Notes under the pieces: model-generated | Seen by the model: only the letters and a program-made list of their open reading frames with translations | The model's database searches: none | Told to the model about the DNA's origin: nothing | Position numbers and translations under genes: made by a program | Assembly: GCA_025363385.1 (NCBI GenBank) | Contig: JANYEA010000032.1 | Span: 62,001-126,000, forward strand | DNA: 64,000 bases | Direction of reading: 5' to 3' | From: Bacteroidota bacterium | GTDB taxonomy: Bacteria > Bacteroidota > Bacteroidia > Chitinophagales > Chitinophagaceae | Part shown: positions 56,300 to 64,000 of the stretch, piece after piece | Layout: the number at the start of each line of letters is the position of its first letter | How positions within the stretch are numbered: position 1 is the stretch's first letter

Positions 56300-58348
56300 A
56301 TGCCATCAACCCATACAAACCGATTGGTTCACGAAACGAGCCCGTATCTACTGCAACACGCCAACAACCCGGTAGATTGGTATCCATGGGGTGAAGAGGC
56401 GTTGAGCAGGGCTAAAAAAGAAGATAAGCCTATCTTGGTTAGTATTGGTTATGCAGCCTGTCATTGGTGTCATGTAATGGAGCGAGAAAGTTTTGAAGAT
56501 GAATCAACGGCTTCCATGATGAACCAATATTTTATCAATATTAAAATTGATCGGGAGGAGCGCCCAGACCTTGATCATATTTATATGGATGCAGTACAAT
56601 CGATAACGGGAGCTGGTGGTTGGCCCTTGAATGTATTTTTAACTCCAGAAGCAAAACCTTTTTATGGGGGCACATATTTTCCTCCAGAAAGAGCCTATAA
56701 TCGGGCAAGTTGGAAAGAAATATTGGGGGGCATTCACAAAGCTTATCTAGAAAAGAAGCATGAGATTTTATCACAGGCAGAAAATCTAACGGAGCATTTA
56801 CAATCTGCCAACGCATTTGGAATTCATTTGAAATCTGGAGAAGTACAAAATAGTTCTGTAACAGAAGAGCAACTAAATCAAATCACAGAGAACCTTTTAC
56901 AGCAAGGTGATACAGTTTGGGGTGGTTTTGGTAAAGCACCTAAATTTCCTCAAACATTTTCCATCCAATTTTTATTACGGCAATACCACTTTACAAAAAA
57001 TGAAATAGCATTATCGCAGGCTTTATTGAGTATTGATAAGATGATTGCAGGTGGAATACACGATCAACTTGGTGGAGGATTTTCGAGATATAGTACCGAC
57101 AATGAATGGCTGGCACCACATTTCGAAAAAATGCTTTATGATAATGCTTTGTTGATATCGGTGATGGCAGAAGCATTTCAAATTACCGGTAATCAGCTAT
57201 ATGCAAATGCAATTCAGGATTGTATATCATTTATTGAAAGAGAACTTACCAATGATGAAGGGGGGTGTTATAGCGCATTGGATGCAGACAGTGATGGTGT
57301 GGAGGGTAAATTTTATACCTGGTCATTAGATGAGATACAAGAACTGTTGAAAGAAGACGCTGCTATTTTTTGTAAGTATTACCAAGTGGAAAGTGGGGGA
57401 AATTGGGAACACAGGAATATTTTATGGGTCAAAGAAACGCTAGAAAATTTTGCAGCCTTGAATGATCTGGACCTGACTGAGTTTAAAAAATTAATAGCAA
57501 GATCAAAAAAAGTCTTATTCGAAGTACGATCTAAAAGAGCTAGACCAGCATTGGATGATAAAATTTTATTGGGGTGGAATGCTTTGATGAACACTGCTTA
57601 TTCTAAAGCTTATGCAGCCATAGGAATGGAGACTTATAAAGAAAGGGCTAAAGCAAATATGGCGTTTTTAATTCAGAAGTTTCAGCAACCAGATGGCAGT
57701 TGGAATCATACCTATAAAAACAATATCGCCAAGCAGCCAGCATTTTTAGATGATTATGCTTACCTCATTCAAGCGCTGATTCATTTGCAGGAGATTACGG
57801 GTGAGGGCAAGTATTTATTAAAGGCGCAAGATTTGATGGAAATGGTTTTGGCGCATTTTGCAGAGGTCGAATCCGGATTTTTTTACTTCACTCATGATCA
57901 GCAAACAGACGTAATTATCCGCAAAAAAGAAATCTATGATGGTGCTACGCCTAGTGGAAATGCTATTATGGCATCAAATTTGCTCTATCTGTCGAAGGTT
58001 TTTGACAGGGGAAAATGGGAAGGAGTAGCTCAAAAGCTGAGTAATACCTTGCAAGAGAGTACAATTAAGTATCCAGGTTCCTTTGGAATATGGGCATCTT
58101 TACTACAATTGAACTGTTTTGGGGTTTTGGAAATAGCGATCACCGGAAGAGAATTTGAACAAAATCTACATTCGGTAATGAAAAACTACCTTCCAAATAA
58201 AATAATTCAGTCTGGAGAAACTAATTTGAGCAATTTCCCGTTATTAGCAGATAGAGAAACAGCTATTCCGGTAGCTTTTTATATCTGTAAGAACTTTACC
58301 TGTTTAAGGCCTTTTTATAATATTGTTGACTTTTTAGCAAATGTGTAA
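56300..58348 (+). CDS. Thioredoxin-domain (DUF255/YyaL, SSP411-like) protein
   Basis: [47 protein letters not shown]. Confidence 0.95.
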   Translation: MPSTHTNRLVHETSPYLLQHANNPVDWYPWGEEALSRAKKEDKPILVSIGYAACHWCHVMERESFEDESTASMMNQYFINIKIDREERPDLDHIYMDAVQSITGAGGWPLNVFLTPEAKPFYGGTYFPPERAYNRASWKEILGGIHKAYLEKKHEILSQAENLTEHLQSANAFGIHLKSGEVQNSSVTEEQLNQITENLLQQGDTVWGGFGKAPKFPQTFSIQFLLRQYHFTKNEIALSQALLSIDKMIAGGIHDQLGGGFSRYSTDNEWLAPHFEKMLYDNALLISVMAEAFQITGNQLYANAIQDCISFIERELTNDEGGCYSALDADSDGVEGKFYTWSLDEIQELLKEDAAIFCKYYQVESGGNWEHRNILWVKETLENFAALNDLDLTEFKKLIARSKKVLFEVRSKRARPALDDKILLGWNALMNTAYSKAYAAIGMETYKERAKANMAFLIQKFQQPDGSWNHTYKNNIAKQPAFLDDYAYLIQALIHLQEITGEGKYLLKAQDLMEMVLAHFAEVESGFFYFTHDQQTDVIIRKKEIYDGATPSGNAIMASNLLYLSKVFDRGKWEGVAQKLSNTLQESTIKYPGSFGIWASLLQLNCFGVLEIAITGREFEQNLHSVMKNYLPNKIIQSGETNLSNFPLLADRETAIPVAFYICKNFTCLRPFYNIVDFLANV

Positions 58349-58537
58349 CAGATTTTGTTCTAATTTGCTTTAAATGACAACGGTATCTGATGCCGAAAAT
58401 GTTTTTTTTGCACTCAAAAAGTAGCCCCCATAGGTAGATTTCTACACGATTAAATTTATTGGTAACAAAACTCGAAAAAGGTTTAGAGCCAATGAAAAAC
58501 TTATATTTGTCACTGTCATAAAAATCATTCTGATCAA

Positions 58538-59824
58538 ATGAAAGGGTACTTAACTATAATACTATTAGCGGCATTTTCACTAAGCATGAGTTCTTGCTTC
58601 TTTAAGAAGGGGAATAACACAAAGTCATCTATGCCGGATGATGGACAATTGCATGGTTTAGCTCCAGCTGCTAAGCAGAGCATGAATAGGCCACTGCACA
58701 TGGTTTATATCCCACCAGGAACATTTCATATGGGACCTAGTGATGAGGATATTAGTTATAACATGACCACTCGTAACAGACAAGTATCGATTCCGGGGTT
58801 CTGGATGGATGCTACTGAAATTACCAATAACGAGTATCGTCAGTTTGTTACCTGGACCAGAGATTCATTGGCTTTCAAGATTCTTTTTGGACAAGGAATT
58901 AATAAAGACACAGATACCATGGGAGTAGACCCCCGTAAAGTGGCTACTATTAAGTATGATAGAAATACCATCGAAAAATTAAATGAATTGAATCTTGCTC
59001 CAGATAATAGATTATATGGTAAAGCGGAGATAGATCCAGAAAAATTGGTGTATCGAATTGAATATTTCGATTTAACTGCTGCTGCAAGAAGAGAAAATGC
59101 AGGGCATCCTCGTAAAGAATTCATGGTTAAAAGAGATCAACAAGTATATCCAGATACATTGGTTTGGATGAGAGACTTCTCTTATTCTTATAACGAACCA
59201 ATGACTAAAAGATATTTTTCTCACCCTTCATTTGGAAACTACCCTGTAGTTGGTGTAACCTGGAAACAGGCTGTTGCCTTCTGTCATTGGCGTTCTCATT
59301 ACTTAAATAGCTTTTTAGAAAAAAAGAAATTAGCTATTGAAAGTGATTTCAGATTGCCAAGCGAAGCAGAATGGGAATATGCTGCAAGGGGTGCACGTAC
59401 CAATTCTATGTATCCTTGGGGTAATTATTACTTAAGAAATAAAAAGGGTTGCCTATTAGCCAACTTTAAACCAGGACGTGGTAACTACGCTGAAGATGGT
59501 GGATTCTACACTGTTCGCGCAGATGCCTATTGGCCTAATGATTATGGTTTATATAATATGGCAGGTAATGTTGCTGAGTGGACCAATTCTTATTTCTATG
59601 AAGGTGCTTACAACTTCGTTAGCGATATGAGTCCGGATGTTCGCATCGATGCAAAAGACTCTGATCCTCCAAGAATGAAACGTAAAGTAATTCGTGGTGG
59701 TAGCTGGAAGGATGTAGGATATTTCTTGCAAGTAAGTACTAGAAACTTTGAGTATCAGGATACTGCAAAATCATATATTGGATTCCGTTGTGTAATTGAC
59801 TTAGCTCCTAAGACCAAAAAATAA
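58538..59824 (+). CDS. gldK: T9SS gliding motility lipoprotein GldK/PorK (SUMF1 domain)
   Basis: Lipobox SMSSC; FGE-sulfatase fold WMDATEITNNEYRQFV, AGNVAEWTNSYFYEG; followed by gldLMN. Confidence 0.93.
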   Translation: MKGYLTIILLAAFSLSMSSCFFKKGNNTKSSMPDDGQLHGLAPAAKQSMNRPLHMVYIPPGTFHMGPSDEDISYNMTTRNRQVSIPGFWMDATEITNNEYRQFVTWTRDSLAFKILFGQGINKDTDTMGVDPRKVATIKYDRNTIEKLNELNLAPDNRLYGKAEIDPEKLVYRIEYFDLTAAARRENAGHPRKEFMVKRDQQVYPDTLVWMRDFSYSYNEPMTKRYFSHPSFGNYPVVGVTWKQAVAFCHWRSHYLNSFLEKKKLAIESDFRLPSEAEWEYAARGARTNSMYPWGNYYLRNKKGCLLANFKPGRGNYAEDGGFYTVRADAYWPNDYGLYNMAGNVAEWTNSYFYEGAYNFVSDMSPDVRIDAKDSDPPRMKRKVIRGGSWKDVGYFLQVSTRNFEYQDTAKSYIGFRCVIDLAPKTKK

Positions 59825-59919
59825 TTACCCGAATAAATTCGCTAAAAACTTAATGGTATAATCATCAATTATACCGGCTGATCATAAAACGTTTTAACTA
59901 ATATTAAAAAATAACCGTT

Positions 59920-60669
59920 ATGGCCCAAGGTGTTTCTCCAACTGTAAATCGAGCAGTAAACGTAATTGTATGTGTTGGTGCTGCTGTTGTAATTTTTGGT
60001 GCAATGGGTAAAATCTTGCACTTGTCATGGGCAGACTGGGCCTTGAAAATTGGTTTAAGTACCGAGGCTTTGATCTTTTTGGTTTATGCTATTTTGCCAC
60101 CTCCAGATATGGGTCCGGCTTATGCTCCAGCTCCTGTAGAAACAGGAAATCCAGCATTAAAGCAACTAGATAAAATGTTGCAAGAAGCAGAGATCACTCC
60201 TGCCAACCTCAGTAAATTAAGTAGCAGTTTTCAAAAATTAGGAAGCACAGTAGAACAAATTGGCGAGATCGGAGATGTAGTTAAATCAACTACTGATTTT
60301 TCATCAAAAGCGAAAGAAGCTTCTATTGCAGTTGGCGCATTTAAAGATGCAACTACTCATGCTAGTCAAACATTAGCAGGATTCAGCGGAGCTGCAGATG
60401 CTGCTAAAACTTTTCACGATCAAATGCAGGGTTTGAATAAAAACCTAACCTCTTTAAATACTATTTACGAATTGGAATTACAGGAAAGTAATAATCACCT
60501 GAAAGCCCTGAATCAATTCTACGGTAAACTGTCTCAGGCATCTGCTGCAATGACAGGTACTGCAGATGATGCACTCAAAGCAAAAGCAGAGATTGCAGCA
60601 CTTGCAAATAACCTAGGAAAATTAAACCAGGTTTATGGCAGCATGTTAACTGCTATGCAGGGAAAATAA
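59920..60669 (+). CDS. gldL: T9SS motor protein GldL
   Basis: Two N-terminal TM segments, VVIFGAMGKILHLSWADWALKIGLSTEALIF; gene order. Confidence 0.93.
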   Translation: MAQGVSPTVNRAVNVIVCVGAAVVIFGAMGKILHLSWADWALKIGLSTEALIFLVYAILPPPDMGPAYAPAPVETGNPALKQLDKMLQEAEITPANLSKLSSSFQKLGSTVEQIGEIGDVVKSTTDFSSKAKEASIAVGAFKDATTHASQTLAGFSGAADAAKTFHDQMQGLNKNLTSLNTIYELELQESNNHLKALNQFYGKLSQASAAMTGTADDALKAKAEIAALANNLGKLNQVYGSMLTAMQGK

Positions 60670-60721
60670 TAAGCGAAAGCTTAACCGATTCAAAAATTTG
60701 TATTTCTAAATTTAAGTTAGC

Positions 60722-62272
60722 ATGTCATTACCTAAGGAGCCGCGGCAGAAGATGATCAACATGATGTACCTAGTGCTTACTGCATTATTGGCACTGAATG
60801 TTTCTAACGAAATCTTGAACGCATTCAAAACTGTGAATAACAGTTTGAACACCGCTAGTTCAATGGTGGAGAAAAAGAACGTTGATATCTTCAAGTCGTT
60901 TCAGAAAAAATTAGAAGACCCAAAGACAAAAGAGAAAGCTGAGATATGGATGCCTAAAGCCCAAAAGGCAAAAGCACTCTCTGATGAACTTTATGCATAT
61001 ATCGATGGTTTAAAACTTGAACTAAAACAAGAAGCTGGTTTGAAATTGGTAGATGGTGTAGAAGATTATAAAGAAGATGATTTGGAAGCTGCTACGCGTT
61101 TATTAGTAGAAAATGCACCAACAGGAAAAGGAAAGGGTAAAATATTATTCGATAAGTTGAAAAAATATAAAGAAGATCTATTGGCCATCGACAAAGATGT
61201 AGCTAAAGAAATCGGACCAACTTTACCCTTAGATTTAACACCACCTCCCACTAAGAATAATGCCGTTAAAGATGATATGGCATATCTCTATTTTCACATG
61301 ACGCCCACTATAGCAGCGATTACTATTTTGAGTAAGTTTCAAAACGATATCAAAAATAGTGAAGCCCAAGTAGTAGAATATTGTCATAAAGAAATTGGAG
61401 AAGTGGAATTGATCTACGATGAGTTTCAAGCTTTCGCTGGAACAAACTCTCAGTACTTAATGCCAGGTGAAGAATTAATAATTACTGCTGGTATTGGTGC
61501 TTTTAGTAAAGCAGCAAAACCCAATATTAGTATTGACGGCGCAACTGTTGCTGTAAAAGAAGATGGTTCTGCAGAATATAAAACAACTGTTAGCGGCTCA
61601 GGTGCTGCGGTTAAGCATGTAAGTATTTCATTTGTAAAACCAGATGGCACGATTGCTAAGGTTGATAAGGAAGTTAGATATACCGTTGGTGTTCCTTCTG
61701 GATTAGTTGTTTCCACAGATAAAACACGTGTATTCTACCAAGGACTTGATAATCCTTTGAGTGTAACTGGTGGTGGGGGAGATGAAAAAGTGAGTGTATC
61801 AGTTGATGGAAATGGAGTAAGCTCCAGAAAAGAAGGACCTGGTCAGTATATAGTTAATTGTAATAACCTGGGTTCTGCTATTGTTACTGCTTCTGATGGA
61901 AAAAGTTCTCAAAAAATTACGATTCCAATTAAGAGAGTACCAGATCCATTAGCAACTGTGGGTGGTAAAGCGGGTGGACCAATCGCTGCCAATGTTTTCC
62001 GTGTACAAAAAGGTGTTGCTGCCGAGTTACGTGATTTCGTTTTTGAAGGTGTTAAATATGAGGTTACTTCTTTTACATTAATCTGCACTGGTAAAGGGTT
62101 TGATGATGGATTGGGAGTTGCGGAAGTAACCGGGTATTATTTTAATTCAGATGCACAAACCTTACTTAAAAGATGTCAGCCGGGTTCAACAGTAGTAATT
62201 GATGAAATCAAAGTGAAAGGACCTGGTGGAAATAGACAATTAGATCAAAATATTTCGTTTACACTTCAATAA
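60722..62272 (+). CDS. gldM: T9SS motor protein GldM
   Basis: MSLPKEPRQKMINMMYLVLTALLALNVSNEILNAF. Confidence 0.95.
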   Translation: MSLPKEPRQKMINMMYLVLTALLALNVSNEILNAFKTVNNSLNTASSMVEKKNVDIFKSFQKKLEDPKTKEKAEIWMPKAQKAKALSDELYAYIDGLKLELKQEAGLKLVDGVEDYKEDDLEAATRLLVENAPTGKGKGKILFDKLKKYKEDLLAIDKDVAKEIGPTLPLDLTPPPTKNNAVKDDMAYLYFHMTPTIAAITILSKFQNDIKNSEAQVVEYCHKEIGEVELIYDEFQAFAGTNSQYLMPGEELIITAGIGAFSKAAKPNISIDGATVAVKEDGSAEYKTTVSGSGAAVKHVSISFVKPDGTIAKVDKEVRYTVGVPSGLVVSTDKTRVFYQGLDNPLSVTGGGGDEKVSVSVDGNGVSSRKEGPGQYIVNCNNLGSAIVTASDGKSSQKITIPIKRVPDPLATVGGKAGGPIAANVFRVQKGVAAELRDFVFEGVKYEVTSFTLICTGKGFDDGLGVAEVTGYYFNSDAQTLLKRCQPGSTVVIDEIKVKGPGGNRQLDQNISFTLQ

Positions 62273-62274
62273 TT

Positions 62275-63393
62275 GTGGGTATGAAAAAATTAGTAGTATT
62301 TGGTTTTCTGTGTTTTTTTGGAATGAATGCACTTGTGCAAGCTCAATCAAAATACAAGAAGGCTGGCGGTGCAAAAACTACAGCTGCTCCAACAACCGTT
62401 GCACCTGTAACTGCACCAGCAACCAATACAAATGCAAAGCCTAGAACTAAGTCTGCGTATTTGAATAATAATGCAAGTAATGCATCTGGTGCTGTATCTC
62501 CAGATACCACAAGACCTAGTGCTGGGGCTGTAACAAGTTCTGTACCTTCTAGCTCTGCTGTAAATATTAGATTCGATACTACCATCGTTGGTGGTTTCGA
62601 TACTAAACAAGAGGTTTCTCTAAGAAGCAATTATGCAGTTGATCGTCAATTAACGAAAGACAGAAAGCCTCTTGAATATGATTATATCCGTGAGGACGAT
62701 CAGGTTTGGAGCCAGTTTGTTTGGGAAGAAATTGATGGACATGAAAAAATGAATCAGGGTTTTATGTATCCTGGTAAGGATGATAATGGTGATCAACGCT
62801 TCTTTACTATTTTATTGAATGCAATTAAGTACGATAGTGTAGTTGCTTTTTCACCTGATAACGATCAATTCAAAACTCCTTTAACTGCAGATCAGGTTGG
62901 TAATTTAACTGCCGGCACATTAGATACGGTAGATGTAGCTGATCCGGTAAGTGGCGTAATTGAAAGAGTAATTACCAGAAAACCAAGATTCAGTCCGGAT
63001 TCAGTATATACATTTCGTATAAAAGAACAATGGATTTTCGATAAAGAGTCTAGTAAAATGACTTGCAGAATTATTGGTATCGCCCCAATTGCAAAACAAG
63101 TGGTGGCTGGTAAATCTCAACCAAGAACCCTATTCTGGATCTATTACCCTGATTTAAGAAAATCATTGGTAAAATACGAAGTATACAACCCTAAAAACTA
63201 TGCGGGTCGTATGTCTTGGGAAGAGCTATTTGAAAGTCGCTATTTCTCGGCATATGTAATTAAATCTACCATCAATAATCCTGGAGATAAATATTTAAAT
63301 GGATTAATAAAAGATCCTCTAATGCGTTTGCTAGAAGGTCAAAATATCAAAGAAAAGATATTCAATTACGAACAAGATCTTTGGGCTTACTAG
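62275..63393 (+). CDS. gldN: T9SS protein GldN/PorN
   Basis: Signal peptide; YDYIREDDQVWSQFVWEEIDGHEKMNQGFMYPG. Confidence 0.93.
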   Translation: MGMKKLVVFGFLCFFGMNALVQAQSKYKKAGGAKTTAAPTTVAPVTAPATNTNAKPRTKSAYLNNNASNASGAVSPDTTRPSAGAVTSSVPSSSAVNIRFDTTIVGGFDTKQEVSLRSNYAVDRQLTKDRKPLEYDYIREDDQVWSQFVWEEIDGHEKMNQGFMYPGKDDNGDQRFFTILLNAIKYDSVVAFSPDNDQFKTPLTADQVGNLTAGTLDTVDVADPVSGVIERVITRKPRFSPDSVYTFRIKEQWIFDKESSKMTCRIIGIAPIAKQVVAGKSQPRTLFWIYYPDLRKSLVKYEVYNPKNYAGRMSWEELFESRYFSAYVIKSTINNPGDKYLNGLIKDPLMRLLEGQNIKEKIFNYEQDLWAY

Positions 63394-63419
63394 TCCAAAA
63401 CCGAATATAAAACTAAGAA

Positions 63420-63445
63420 AGAGGCAGTTATGCTTCTTTTTTTTA
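63420..63445 (+). terminator. Terminator after gldN
   Basis: AGAGGCA-GTTA-TGCTTCT followed by a T run. Confidence 0.75.
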
Positions 63446-63551
63446 TGTAAATACCCGAATAAATGCAGTTTTTTGAGAGGTTTATCTTTGTTTGATTCAA
63501 TAAATTACTTAACTTGTTTATGGTTTTTCATAGGATATTGGATTTTAAAAC

Positions 63552-63581
63552 GGGGCTGGATGTTCATCCTGGCCCCTTTTT
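63552..63581. terminator. GC-rich hairpin between gldN and uvrC, possibly bidirectional
   Basis: GGGGCTGGATG-TT-CATCCTGGCCCC followed by TTTTT on plus strand. Confidence 0.7.
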
Positions 63582-64000
63582 ATGATTTCTCCTCAGAATT
63601 ATGATAAAACCTAAATACTAATCCTGCTTTCTGGGCTCCAATAATGCTATTTAAATTTTCTAAGGATTGTTCCTTTACATTTTTTACGGACTTAAACTGT
63701 TTTAATAATTGCTCCGCAGTTTGTTTCCCAATTCCTTTGATCGTTTCTAATTCATTTTTGAAACTTCCCTTCGAACGTTGATTTCTGTGAAAAGTAATTC
63801 CAAAGCGATGCACTTCATCTCTAATTCTTCGAACTAGTTTTAAACTGTCGCTATCCCAGGGCATTTTGATAGAACTGGTATCTCCTGGAAAAAATAATTC
63901 TTCTTCATTTTTTGCTAAACCTACAACTGTAGTTCTCCCGTGTAAGCCCAACTTGTGAATACTTTCCATTGCTGCGCTTAATTGCCCCTTCCCTCCATCT
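63580..64000 (-). CDS. uvrC: Excinuclease ABC subunit C, C-terminal part (truncated by window edge)
   Basis: DGGKGQLSAAMESIHKLGL...RIRDEVHRFGITFHRNQRSK...IKGIGKQTAEQLLKQF. Confidence 0.92.
   Translation of the reverse strand, partial: DGGKGQLSAAMESIHKLGLHGRTTVVGLAKNEEELFFPGDTSSIKMPWDSDSLKLVRRIRDEVHRFGITFHRNQRSKGSFKNELETIKGIGKQTAEQLLKQFKSVKNVKEQSLENLNSIIGAQKAGLVFRFYHNSEEKS

Noticed and set aside
58381-58415. CGGTATC-TG-ATGCCG hairpin plus T8 after the DUF255 gene as a riboswitch
   Set aside because: Short stem with a T run is better explained as a weak terminator; no aptamer-like conserved structure seen.
62347-62630. Minus-strand ORFs 62343..62630 and 62347..62610 in gldN
   Set aside because: Antisense artefacts of the low-complexity Thr/Ala/Ser linker of GldN.
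1-64000. CRISPR arrays, prophage, IS elements, restriction-modification or toxin-antitoxin defence islands
   Set aside because: No regularly spaced repeats, transposase, integrase, phage structural, methyltransferase or Cas-like ORFs were recognised.

Overview
This is a 64 kb chromosomal window from a Bacteroidetes bacterium. Family content and TAnnTTTG-type promoters suggest the Chitinophagaceae. It is densely coding, with no convincing mobile element, prophage or CRISPR array. Main blocks: (i) the end of gldE plus gldD, DUF3109, a LutB-like protein, a polysaccharide deacetylase, an EamA transporter, purH, comEC and a stand-alone C-terminal half of carB; (ii) an amidohydrolase, an ECF sigma operon, umuDC and a divergent 2H-phosphoesterase-like gene; (iii) an aminosugar operon: an AmgK-like kinase fused to a RapZ C-terminal domain, a MurU-like nucleotidyltransferase, and a WlbA/WlbB-like pair, with a convergent NagX/HGSNAT-like membrane protein, then rfbBCA; (iv) a complete carotenoid cluster (crtI, crtB, idi, crtD-like, cruF, crtZ, crtY) preceded by a CarH/LitR-type B12 photoreceptor regulator and an ECF sigma factor; (v) tRNA-Arg(CCG), an exosortase-family pair, an APC permease with an arginine-deiminase-like enzyme, a CzcA-type RND pump fused to a TolC-like protein, an APC permease with a Cys/Met PLP enzyme, and a TolC/MFP pair; (vi) gpsA, hemW, DUF4271/hemD, a DUF255 protein, the type IX secretion core gldKLMN, and a partial uvrC. 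The most interesting observations are the AmgK-RapZ-C fusion, the B12-light-sigma regulated carotenoid locus with a recurring TTAAACAAAA motif, the split CarB, the RND-OMF polyprotein with an apparent internal signal peptide, the missing conventional start codon for CruF, and several palindromic candidate operators. All family calls come from reading the translations; no database search was run.
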